This document shows, in pieces, positions 34,975-43,801 of a DNA stretch of 64,000 nucleotides (within the stretch, counting starts at the first letter, position 1; each line of letters opens with the position of its first letter). A program made the translations under genes and the position numbers. The notes beneath the pieces were generated by a model, which saw only the letters and a list, made by a program, of their open reading frames with translations, was not told where the DNA came from and searched no databases. Source of the DNA: Carboxylicivirga sp. (GTDB lineage Bacteria; Bacteroidota; Bacteroidia; Bacteroidales; Marinilabiliaceae); assembly GCA_025210475.1 (NCBI GenBank), contig JAOARW010000107.1:25652-89651 (forward strand), given 5' to 3'.

Positions 34975-36543
34975 ATGCGATATACATTACTAATCATTGC
35001 CACATTGGTGTCGGTCAACCTGATGGCACAAGACCTAAAAATATGGAACGACTTCACCAGCAAAAATCGTGTGCAGGCCATCCTTCCCGATTTTTCATAT
35101 GCAGGCGTGTTCTATTCTGAAAAAGCATTACCGGAAGTCGATTACAAAGTTTATAACATCACCGACTTTGGTGCCAAAGCCAACGATGGCAAATCGGATA
35201 AGAAAGCCATTGTAAAAGCGATTAAAGCAGCAGAAAAGAATGGCTCGGGCATTATCGAATTTCCTGCGGGGCGTTTTTTAATCAATGAAGACAACGATGA
35301 GAAAACTTCCATCTTTATCAACAAAGGTCAAATCGTGTTTCGCGGTGCAGGCGATGAGAAAGGCGGTACCGAAATCTTTATGAAAAACGATATGAAGCCC
35401 GTGGGCACGCCCGACAAAATTGATGGTAAGTTTGGTAATAAAAGGATGAAACACCTGGAACCCATTATCCAGACTAAACACAAAGCCTTTGGTGATAAGC
35501 TGGCTCACATTACTGAAGATGCCCACAAAGGTGTTTATAAAGTAAACGTTAACAGCACCAAAGGACTCCGAAAAGATGAATACATAGCCATTGAATTGGC
35601 CAACAAGGACATTGAGGTTATTAAAGCAGGTATTGCCCCTCTAAAACTGGATGAGCGCTGGAAGCAGATCAAAACGTCGGGGCTGATGATTAAAGAGATT
35701 CATCGCATTAAAAAGATAAAAGGAAACCAAGTGGAGTTATACGAACCTCTGCGCATTGATGTGGTGGCTGACTGGAACTTTAAAATTATCGATTACCAGC
35801 CACTGGAATACATCGGCTTCGAGAACATTCATTTTATTGGCAATTTCAAAACCAGGTTTAAGCACCATGGCTCGGCCGTTGATGATACGGGCTGGATGTT
35901 TATTTCATTAAACGGGGTGGCATCATCGTGGGTGAAGAACTGTACGTTTACCGATTGTACCATGCCGGTGGCGTTTAAAGGCTCGGCTTACTCAACTGCT
36001 ATCGATATTAAAATTAAAGGCAATGGCGGGCATTATGGCGTTCGCACGGCAGGAAGCACGGGCATATTATTTGCCTTGATTGATGATACCGCCTCGCAAT
36101 GGCATGCCACAGGTGTAGCCAAGCCGGGCGTTGGTAATGTTATCTGGCGCTGTACTTACAATGCTGATCGCTGCTGGGAGTCGCATGCTACGCAGCCAAG
36201 GGCTACCCTCTTCGATTGCGTTAAAGGTGGTTTTGAAAAAGGCTTTGCCGGTGGTGCCGTTACCAGCTTACCCAACCACCTGCACGATTTGGTACTCTGG
36301 AATTTTGAAGAGATTGGCGAACCCAACGAAAATATGGAGTGGTACGCCTCCGACAGCAAGTTCTGGAAGTTCTACCCACCCATCATTGTTGGGTTTCATG
36401 GCGTAGGAACCACCTTTGATGAGTCGCAGGTGCAATACATCGAGTCGCAGGGTAAAAAAGTAGAGCCCGAATCCTTATTCGAAGCCCAACTAAAATACCG
36501 CTTGGGTAAAGTGCCGGAATGGCTTGATTCTTATAAAAAGTAA
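34975..36543 (+). CDS. secreted beta-helix protein, DUF4955-like, probable carbohydrate-active
   Basis: A 522-residue protein with a signal peptide (MRYTLLIIATLVSVNLMAQ). YNITDFGAKANDGKSDKKAIVKAIKAA (about 57-83) is the usual opening of pectate-lyase-like right-handed beta-helices (as in GH28, GH55 and related lyases). Later segments FENIHFIGNF, WVKNCTFTDCTMPVAF and GILFALIDDTASQWHATG are helix rungs. The C-terminal half resembles the DUF4955 family of Bacteroidota polysaccharide-related proteins; that name is from memory and uncertain. Export and fold point to polysaccharide degradation, but there is no SusC/SusD pair nearby. Confidence 0.7.
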   Translation: MRYTLLIIATLVSVNLMAQDLKIWNDFTSKNRVQAILPDFSYAGVFYSEKALPEVDYKVYNITDFGAKANDGKSDKKAIVKAIKAAEKNGSGIIEFPAGRFLINEDNDEKTSIFINKGQIVFRGAGDEKGGTEIFMKNDMKPVGTPDKIDGKFGNKRMKHLEPIIQTKHKAFGDKLAHITEDAHKGVYKVNVNSTKGLRKDEYIAIELANKDIEVIKAGIAPLKLDERWKQIKTSGLMIKEIHRIKKIKGNQVELYEPLRIDVVADWNFKIIDYQPLEYIGFENIHFIGNFKTRFKHHGSAVDDTGWMFISLNGVASSWVKNCTFTDCTMPVAFKGSAYSTAIDIKIKGNGGHYGVRTAGSTGILFALIDDTASQWHATGVAKPGVGNVIWRCTYNADRCWESHATQPRATLFDCVKGGFEKGFAGGAVTSLPNHLHDLVLWNFEEIGEPNENMEWYASDSKFWKFYPPIIVGFHGVGTTFDESQVQYIESQGKKVEPESLFEAQLKYRLGKVPEWLDSYKK

Positions 36544-36570
36544 TAGAGATAGATAGTAACATGTCACAAA

Positions 36571-36599
36571 AAAAAGCTCGCCATTGGCGGGCTTTTTTT
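36571..36599 (+). terminator. intrinsic terminator
   Basis: AAAAAGCTCGCC (36571-36582) pairs with GGCGGGCTTTTT (36586-36597) around a 3-base loop, 27 bases after the beta-helix gene. Confidence 0.88.
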
Positions 36600-36791
36600 A
36601 ATACCTCTTATCCGCTTAGCGATGCAGTATCAATTTGCAATCTTTGATTTTCTTTGGTGTTTCTCTTCATTATGAAAGTTAATGTAGCTAAACAATTCCC
36701 AACCTTTGTTAGTTTTATCTCCAGCGTCTTCAACCTTTTGACTTTGAACCCCAAAGAAACTTTTGTACCAAACACAAAAAAACGATAAGTC

Positions 36792-37244
36792 ATGAAGAAA
36801 TTTGTATTTGCATTATTCGTGTTACCACTGCTTATAGCTTGCGCATCTACCAGCAAGGCTCCGGCTGAAAAAAGTGAAGCCGCTAAGCGCTTTGAAAAAC
36901 ACCCTGAAAAAGCAGTGGTTTATCTATACCGTACCGGCCGTATGGTTGGAGCAGCCGGTCAGATACAAGTCAAAATCAATGGTATTGAAGCGGGTGGTAC
37001 AGGGCCTGGTACTTTCTTCAGGTGGGAACTTAAGCCCGGTTCGTATTCATTTATGAGTTCAACGGCCGAAAGTTCTAGAGTTGTTGAGTTGAACGTAAAA
37101 GCCGGCGAACATTACTTTCTTCGTCAGGATGCCCGCGTAGGTGTAAGTGCCGGTCGCGTTACTTTAGTTGAGAAAGATGAAGCAACGGGCATGAAAGAAA
37201 TTGATGGCTGCCAGTTAATTGTTAGTGCTTACAAACAAGAATAA
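36792..37244 (+). CDS. DUF2846-like lipoprotein
   Basis: A 150-residue protein with a lipoprotein signal (MKKFVFALFVLPLLIAC, lipid-modified Cys17). The mature domain starts KAVVYLYRTGRMVGAAGQIQVKINGIEAGG and continues with FFRWELKPGSYSFMS and VKAGEHYFLRQD. This is the beta-sandwich pattern of DUF2846 proteins, in which a small domain follows the lipid anchor. It is probably exposed to the periplasm. It has its own terminator and no functional neighbours. The role is unknown. Confidence 0.75.
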   Translation: MKKFVFALFVLPLLIACASTSKAPAEKSEAAKRFEKHPEKAVVYLYRTGRMVGAAGQIQVKINGIEAGGTGPGTFFRWELKPGSYSFMSSTAESSRVVELNVKAGEHYFLRQDARVGVSAGRVTLVEKDEATGMKEIDGCQLIVSAYKQE

Positions 37245-37267
37245 GTCTAAATCATTACGATAACAAT

Positions 37268-37294
37268 AAGCTCGCCACTGGCGGGCTTTTTTTT
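37268..37294 (+). terminator. intrinsic terminator
   Basis: AAGCTCGCC (37268-37276) pairs with GGCGGGCTT (37280-37288) around a 3-base loop, followed by a T run. It is almost identical to the terminator at 36571. Confidence 0.87.
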
Positions 37295-37370
37295 CTATAC
37301 TAGCCTAATCCAAAGAAGGGATTCATTTTTTTTGATAATTTTATAGGTGGTATTTCAAATAGCCCACAAC

Positions 37371-40025
37371 ATGACCAACCACCTCATCCTCCACACTAAA
37401 TTAAACCGCCCCAAGTGTTTTCAAGCATACTTCAAACGCCCCTATTTACACAATAAGCTGGATAATGGCCTTCAACTGCCTCTTACTTTAATTACCGCTG
37501 GTGCCAGCTATGGTAAAAGCACGCTTGTTAGTCAATGACTGGAAGGGGAAAAACATACATACACATGGCTATCATGCGATGATGAACTTGATCAGTTGGA
37601 AACGTTTATCGATTATCTGGCAAATGGCATCTCATCGTCCACCAAAATTGATTTTACAAATACACAAGCTCTGCTGGAGAGTACCAATGAAATACCACAA
37701 AATACGCTGCGCAACAGTTTTATAACGGAGTTAAACCAGTTAAAGGAAGAGCTAATTCTTGTTATAGATGATTTTCATCTGATTAGCCAAAACTCCATTA
37801 TCCAACTGATTGACATCCTGGTTAAACACCCCATCGAAAAGCTGCACATTTACCTTGTTTCAAGATCAGAAGCAAATCATGTCACTCAACAACAGTTGCA
37901 AAGGCAAACCATCCAGAAGATAAATGCTGATAATCTTTCTTTTTCCGAGGCAGAGATGCTTGAGTATGCAAAGTTGATCTTAGGTATCACACTCGAAGAT
38001 GAATCACTTCATTCCATTGTAAAAAGATCGGAAGGATGGATCATGGGATTATTGCAAAACCTTCATCTTTATAACAATGACGCTGGTAATAAAACGGAAG
38101 GCGATCCTTCGCTTAATCAGTTCTTCTTAGATGAGATTATCCTTCAGCAAACTGAGTTCAACCAACATGCATTAGTAATTGGTGCCTTGTTTAATCGCTT
38201 TAGTAATGCATTGCTTCATCATATCCTAATTGAATGTCATGAAGATTTTCAAGTGCCCTTTAATATCACACAACACTTCGTAAAGGATAACCTTTTTTTA
38301 ATCGCGCTCGATACCACTAAGGAATGGTACCGTTTTCATCATCACTTTCAGCACACCCTGATCAACTATGGAAAGCTAAAGTTTCCTAAGCTTATAAATA
38401 AGTACTTAAAATCGGGCAGTCAATACCTGGCTGCACATGGCTTTTATGAAGAAGCACTTGCCAAAGCTGTAGAAACAGGTGATGCACAGCATACCATTCA
38501 GCTGTTGGAGGCTTTCAAGTATGGCTTGCTCAACATCGATCATTACGTCCGGTTCAAACACCTATTGGACCTGCTTCCCAACACCTGGTTAGAGGAATAC
38601 CCCGAGTTAAAAATGAATCGACTCATTGTGCTTCAATACGAGGGAAAGATTAATGCCATTGATCAATCACTGAAACAATGCAGTTACTTTGAATCGAACA
38701 AAAACATACCCCGGCAAACTCTGGCCGAGTACTATATTTACAAAGGCATGCTGTGCACCTACAAGGGTGATAATAAGGCCGCCATTCATTGGCTCGATAA
38801 GGGCATCGACTTAACTCAACCTCATGCCGATTCGCTTCGAACTTATGCCACATTTTTTAAGTCTCATGCCATAAGTTCGTGCTTTACGCTTGAGGAGGCT
38901 CTGAGTTATATAACAGCTAGTATCGATTCTCTCCCTTCCCAATATCATCACAGCCGGGCACGTGTGTTAATTGCTCGAATCATGCTGCATAAAAACCGGA
39001 ATGATTTTAGTGAAATGGAGCGCCTATTACCGGACTTGATTAATACCTGTGAGCAATACGATTGTTACGAGGTACTAGGTCTGGCTTATAATTATCAGGC
39101 CGAAATACTTTATCGTCAAAACCGATTTGATGAGTTAGGCACATGCTTTGAGAAAGTATATTGCTTACGTCACCAAGTGCGTGCCTCCTGGTTTATCTGC
39201 ACCTGGTATTTTAAGGCACTTTATCATTTAAAGTGCAACAAGCTTGTGCAAGTTCAGCAAACCATTAACGAGTTGGAAACCTATACCAATGAACTGGAGA
39301 GCGAAGAGCTAAAGCTCTTACTAAAATATATACGCCTGGATATTACCCTTCAAAAAGGAGCAGCTGATGAATTGGAAATGCTACTTAGCCGCCAGTCGTT
39401 TTGCGAGATACCCCCCTTGCGAACCGGTCGTTATTACTATCCAAGAATCAGCTATTTAAAGTTACTGCTCCACCAGAATACCAAAGAAAGCATTAAGGCT
39501 TATAAGCATACCTATAATGAACTGCACACCTACGCTAATAATACGAGGAACCAGGATTTAATCGTTCAACTAAGCTTATTAAACTGCCTGGCTCTTTATA
39601 AATTTGGCCAGCAAGAGGAAGCAAGCTCCCGATTACTGGAAGTGATTCAACATCAAGTCTCCAAACAAGACCTAATGGTGTTTACCGAGTACGGCAAAGA
39701 TATGCAAGAGCTAATAAGGAGCCTCTCGCAACAACAAGCCAATAATCGGGTACAGCTAATACTGAACCTCATCCAGGATATTAACCAGGTAACTCCTCCA
39801 GGCCCAACTAGGGTTACCCGTAAAAAACTAAAAGCACGTGACATTAAAATCTTAAACCTGGTATCCGACGGATTAAAGAATGATGAGATTGCTGAAACCA
39901 TGTGCCTTTCGCCCGATTCCATAAAGAAGTACCTCTACAATGTTTACCAGGAACTGGAGGTAAACAACCGCATTAAGGCCGCCCGAAAAGCTAAAGAACT
40001 GGGCCTTCTTAAAGAAAATGATTAG
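37371..40025 (+). pseudogene. MalT-like LuxR regulator interrupted by in-frame TGA
   Basis: One frame runs from the ATG at 37371 (MTNHLILHTKLNRPKCFQAYF) to 40025, interrupted only by a TGA at 37536-37538. Without it the product would have 884 residues. Order: P-loop (ITAGASYGKSTLVSQ), TGA, Walker B (LILVIDDFHLI), winged helix (GWIMGLLQNL, then HHHFQHTLINYGKL), TPR-like helices, and a LuxR helix-turn-helix (ARDIKILNLVSDGLKNDEIAETMCLSPDSIKKYLYNVYQEL). In MalT-type (STAND) regulators Trp normally follows the P-loop (VSQWL), so TGG to TGA is the simplest change. Restart at the ATG at 37596 would lose the P-loop. Confidence 0.85.
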
Positions 40026-40325
40026 CACGCATTATTAACCTTCTAACAAAAAGCTAATGCCCATTAGCTGATCGCTATTAGCAATCGACCAAAGCCGCTC
40101 CCCGAGCCAAGTCGAAGAGCGGTTAACAGTTAGATTATTGAATATTACGCTAAGGCGCATGGAGTACTAAGTACGATATGAATTTCTGAACTCCGGTTAT
40201 TAGTTGGTAAGCCAAATTATCCACTTTAGTGGATTGATGAACATGTTTCTGACTGTTAATTTTACTCCTCAACAGTGCTAAAACTGCTGTTTACAATGAA
40301 ATGTATTAACACTAATCTTATATCT
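40026..40325. other. intergenic stretch with hairpin and possible repeat scrap
   Basis: No gene is supported. CCGCTC (40095-40100) and GAGCGG (40117-40122) can form a hairpin with a 16-base loop, without a T run. At 40146-40174 the text ACGCTAAGGCGCATGGAGTA resembles a worn interspersed repeat of the kind also seen near 47866-47950. The promoter of the dipeptidase gene should lie here, but no clear TAnnTTTG is seen. Confidence 0.4.
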
Positions 40326-41492
40326 ATGCGTATTAAAGCGACAATTATTGGAATGCTATTCCTTGCATTCAACTTAGGTGGTGTAACGGCCCAAACCGAA
40401 GCATACGACCACTCTAAACTTAAATTGGCCGATGGCTTTATGGACCTACACAAAAACCTGGTGGTAGTAGATGGAACCATTACCCTGGCATCGATGAGTC
40501 AAAATGCCGAACACATTCAATGGTTCAAAGAGGGTGGCGTTACCGTGGCCAGCATGTCGGTATCGGGGCCTCCGCGAAATCCCCAAATTACCCATGATAT
40601 CATCACCTGGTTTTCGGAGCAAATTCAAACCAACGATGACTTTGTATTGATTCGCAATACCAGTGATATTATCAAAGCAAAGAAAGAAAACAAGCTTGGT
40701 ATTTTTTATCATTTCCAAAGCCCGGTACCACTTCAGGAAAACTTGGAGAGTGTTTGGTTTTACAAAGCCCTTGGTGTTGGTCTGGTTCAGTTGGCTTACA
40801 ATAAACGCTCGCCCTATGCCAATGGTGCAACCGAACGCATCGATGGGGGCATTAGCGAATTGGGTATTGACATGGTGAAGGCACTGAATGAAGCACGCAT
40901 CATTGTAGATGTTGCCCATACCGGCGAAAAAAGTGCGCTTGATATCATCGAAGCCTCCGGCGAACCGGTGGTACTATCGCATGGTAATGCCATCGCTGTA
41001 GTTGATAATCCGCGTAATGTATCCGACAAATTATTAAAAGCCGTGGCAAAAAACGGTGGTATTGCCGGCGTTGCAGCATACCCTCCATTTATTTCTAAAA
41101 GTAATCGACCGTCCATGGATGATATGCTGAAAATGATTGATTACATGGTTAAACTCATGGGCATCGATCATGTGGCACTTGGCCTGGATTATGATGCTAC
41201 CATGCATGGCGTTATGCCTGATAAAGAAGTACAGGCACTCTACGATTTTTATGTTTCAAGCGGAACATGGGATGCCAAAGCCTATCCTCCACCCCCTTAT
41301 TACTATCCGGAGGGCATTGAACAACCCAACACCATTTACAATCTTACCGGTGCCCTTTTGGCTCACGGCTACAACCAATCAGAGGTTGCTAAACTAATGG
41401 GTGGCAACTGGATGCGTGTAATGAAAGAAGTATGGGATGATCCGAAAGCTGAAGAGGTTCATACCAAAGAAAAAGAAATGCTTGAGCATTAA
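40326..41492 (+). CDS. M19 (renal dipeptidase)-like protein with altered metal site, exported
   Basis: A 388-residue protein. The ATG at 40326 gives a signal peptide (MRIKATIIGMLFLAFNLGGVTAQ), so it is periplasmic. The M19 fold is clear: VGLVQLAYNKRSPYANGATERIDGGISELG, IIVDVAHTGEKSALDIIEASGEPVVLSHGNA with both later metal His residues, NPRNVSDKLLKAVAKNGG and DHVALGLDYD. However, the first metal motif (DGHxD in dipeptidases) reads VDGTITLASMS here, and the Glu-containing motif (VEGxH) reads IFYHFQSP. It may be a known divergent subfamily or an enzyme with different chemistry. Confidence 0.8.
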   Translation: MRIKATIIGMLFLAFNLGGVTAQTEAYDHSKLKLADGFMDLHKNLVVVDGTITLASMSQNAEHIQWFKEGGVTVASMSVSGPPRNPQITHDIITWFSEQIQTNDDFVLIRNTSDIIKAKKENKLGIFYHFQSPVPLQENLESVWFYKALGVGLVQLAYNKRSPYANGATERIDGGISELGIDMVKALNEARIIVDVAHTGEKSALDIIEASGEPVVLSHGNAIAVVDNPRNVSDKLLKAVAKNGGIAGVAAYPPFISKSNRPSMDDMLKMIDYMVKLMGIDHVALGLDYDATMHGVMPDKEVQALYDFYVSSGTWDAKAYPPPPYYYPEGIEQPNTIYNLTGALLAHGYNQSEVAKLMGGNWMRVMKEVWDDPKAEEVHTKEKEMLEH

Positions 41493-41687
41493 TTCTTTTA
41501 TAAAAATATCCTCAAGTAATAGCAGTAAATACAAACATGAACAACATAATTATTTCAAACTGCTGATCAACACTGCATGCACAACAGGATTACAATAACT
41601 GATTTTAAATTCATCATAAGGTTCCATTGACATTACCTATGTGTTTATGGCTGATGGTTCATTGTTTAACCCCTATAACTTTAAATT

Positions 41688-42392
41688 ATGACACTTAAAT
41701 TTGCTTTATTTGAGAACCACCTAACCCCAGTGGAAGACGATTGCTTTGCCATAGTGCAGGATAAGGATGTAGTAACTCAAATTGATTTAATTAAAACAAT
41801 GACCGGCCGCGGCTTATCGCTTACCGATACCGATTGTGGCCGTGTAGTAAATGAACTGGGGCATGCTATAAGAGATAGCTTGCTCGAAGGTAAAGCCATC
41901 GAAATGGCATTAATGACCATTACCCCCGTGGTAAAAGGCACATTTATCAATAGCGATGATGTGTACGACCCCGAGCGCCATACCATTGAGTTTAAAGTAA
42001 AGCTGGGCGACAGCCTTGATGTTGATGTATCGCAAATACCTGTTGTTAAAGTAAAACCTACAACTAAAACACCAATGATACTGATAGCCGAAGATCGCTT
42101 TAGCGATACCACCAACCAAACGCTAACACCCAATGGCACATTGGTAATACAGGGTCAGGATTTAAAAGTTAACACCGAAGCAAGCGATGAAGGATTGTTC
42201 TTTAAAATTAACAATGCCGACACCAGGGCTGAGCGTTACCACCATAATACTGATTCGAAGCTCGAAGTGAAAGTACCGGCCAGCGTAACAGCCGGGGCTA
42301 CTTGCAACCTCGAAATACGAAAGCGCTATAAGGGCAACAAGAAATTATTTGTTTTCACCTACAACATTGACTTTATTGTAGCAGGTGCATAA
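41688..42392 (+). CDS. HU-like DNA-binding domain plus DUF4469 protein
   Basis: A 234-residue protein. Residues 1-120 match the HU-like domain typical of Bacteroidota (MTLKFALFENHL, then SLTDTDCGRVVNELGHAIRDSLLEGKAIEM). Residues 130-234 form an immunoglobulin-like DUF4469 domain (NQTLTPNGTLVIQGQDLKVN, ending KLFVFTYNIDFIVAG). Such proteins are abundant in Bacteroidota, often several per genome, and are thought to bind DNA. There is no signal peptide. A strong terminator follows 20 bases after the stop. The neighbours give no further clue. Confidence 0.85.
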   Translation: MTLKFALFENHLTPVEDDCFAIVQDKDVVTQIDLIKTMTGRGLSLTDTDCGRVVNELGHAIRDSLLEGKAIEMALMTITPVVKGTFINSDDVYDPERHTIEFKVKLGDSLDVDVSQIPVVKVKPTTKTPMILIAEDRFSDTTNQTLTPNGTLVIQGQDLKVNTEASDEGLFFKINNADTRAERYHHNTDSKLEVKVPASVTAGATCNLEIRKRYKGNKKLFVFTYNIDFIVAGA

Positions 42393-42411
42393 GCCTTTTT
42401 AATAAAGAAGC

Positions 42412-42454
42412 AAGCCAACTTAGCAGCCATAAACTGTGAAGTTGGCTTTTTTTT
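42412..42454 (+). terminator. intrinsic terminator
   Basis: AAGCCAACT (42412-42420) pairs with AGTTGGCTT (42440-42448), followed by a T run, after the HU/DUF4469 gene. Confidence 0.85.
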
Positions 42455-42478
42455 GTGCTTTATATTAACCCAGGCATT

Positions 42479-42639
42479 GGATTCGGTAAGTACAAAGCAT
42501 TGGGTTCGGTAAGCTCCAAGCCTTTGAACCTATAAGTTCAAAGACCTGGCACCTATAAGTCCGAAGACCTGGTACCTATAGGATCCAACACTTAGTACTT
42601 ATAAGGTCTAATGGTTTGAACTTTTAAGGGTTGGTTAAT
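42479..42639. repeat. seven-unit imperfect 23-bp tandem repeat
   Basis: Seven consecutive 23-base units start at 42479, 42502, 42525, 42548, 42571, 42594 and 42617. The shared core is ACCTATAAG or TTCGGTAAG followed by a variable TCC-AAGACCT-like half. Units 3 and 4 are the closest, and the first and last are the most worn. A further degenerate unit may precede the array. The period is not a multiple of three and no frame is conserved, so it is non-coding. The rest of 42393-42727 holds only the terminator at 42412. Confidence 0.85.
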
Positions 42640-42727
42640 TGTTAAGTTAGATGCCATGTATTATTAACTCCACATGCCTGGCATAATTTGTAATTACTTC
42701 GAATTCCAGAGAATAAAAAGCTTTGTT

Positions 42728-43570
42728 TTATTCGTAGGTACAATTAATAAGCAAATCTCCATTAGGACCTGAAAAACCAATTGTATAATATTCATCATTT
42801 TCATGCGAATACTGAAATGGTATCAGCCATATGTTATCAGTGCCCAACAGAGGGTCGTACCTCTCCCCACTTAGCAGCACATGTTTCCCTTCACACTCAT
42901 AACACAATCGAAAGTTAGTATGCTCCGGCACCAGGTGGTTATGCACCGGAGGCACTTCAGGTCCATCTTCAATTGGGCAATCGACCCACCATTTTTCAGG
43001 AGATATATCAATATTAAATGTTTGACTACGGTACAATATTGTGCGCTCTAAAACCCTTGTAAAAGAACTCTCATTCTCAAGCTTATTATCCTCAATCAGT
43101 AAATATGCATTTAAGTCATCAGGTGCTTTTGTTTGTGTTGTGTGCTTTAGCTGCATGCCCGGATACAAAAATCTGACTCGTATGTTAGATACTTTCAGCG
43201 CATGCACCTTAACAATACCTTCACACTTTATTTCACTTTCCGGAAAATACCCAGTCAGCTTCACCGTGTATTCACCGGGAGCTGTATACAGATGTGTAGG
43301 CGATTTCAGATTGGTAGAATTCCCATCTCCAAAATCCCATTTACATGAGTCTAATTCCTGTATATCCGCAGTAAACTCAATACTATCGTAGGCGAGGAAT
43401 AATGTTCGGTTCGCACCAGTCGAATAAATATCGCATTCCTGGCGCTGTGTCTCAAAGTTAAGTTCAGGCAATGGTTGTGGTTGATATTCAATATCATTAT
43501 TGGAAACACAGGCGTATAATCCGGAAAACAATACTGCCAGGGTAAATAATTTAAACAATGAGCGTGTCAT
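42728..43570 (-). CDS. PKD domain lipoprotein
   Basis: A 280-residue protein. A lipoprotein signal is visible (MTRSLFKLFTLAVLFSGLYAC, lipid-modified Cys21). A PKD domain at about 72-125 is shown by CKWDFGDGNSTNLKSPTHLY and APGEYTVKLTGYF. The remaining 150 residues include IDISPEKWWVDCPIEDGPEVPP and end with FSGPNGDLLINCTYE; no known family is recognised. It is probably on the cell surface or in the outer membrane. It stands alone, divergent from the DUF1254 pair. Confidence 0.8.
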   Translation of the reverse strand: MTRSLFKLFTLAVLFSGLYACVSNNDIEYQPQPLPELNFETQRQECDIYSTGANRTLFLAYDSIEFTADIQELDSCKWDFGDGNSTNLKSPTHLYTAPGEYTVKLTGYFPESEIKCEGIVKVHALKVSNIRVRFLYPGMQLKHTTQTKAPDDLNAYLLIEDNKLENESSFTRVLERTILYRSQTFNIDISPEKWWVDCPIEDGPEVPPVHNHLVPEHTNFRLCYECEGKHVLLSGERYDPLLGTDNIWLIPFQYSHENDEYYTIGFSGPNGDLLINCTYE

Positions 43571-43801
43571 AGATTAAGTTTTTAGATTCAGCTTTTTGCA
43601 ACAACATCTATGCCAAGCCATTGGCAGTATTTAAATATTTCAACTCCATTTTCGGTATTTAGAATGATTAAATGTAATAATTGCCATAACTTATATGACA
43701 ATTACATTTTAATCAAACATATGCATTAAGTTATTGCCTCATACAATCACCCACAGATAAATCCCAAGCAAAGAAAGTTTAATCAAATTAATACCCATCC
43801 T

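Noticed and set aside
37536..37538. Selenocysteine codon
   Set aside because: The family residue is Trp, not Cys, and no convincing SECIS-like hairpin directly follows the TGA.
40446..40919. 157-codon minus-strand frame opposite the M19-like gene
   Set aside because: It overlaps the conserved dipeptidase frame fully and lacks a family pattern.
42479..42639. CRISPR array
   Set aside because: The units are contiguous and imperfect with no unique spacers, and no cas genes are present; it is a tandem repeat.
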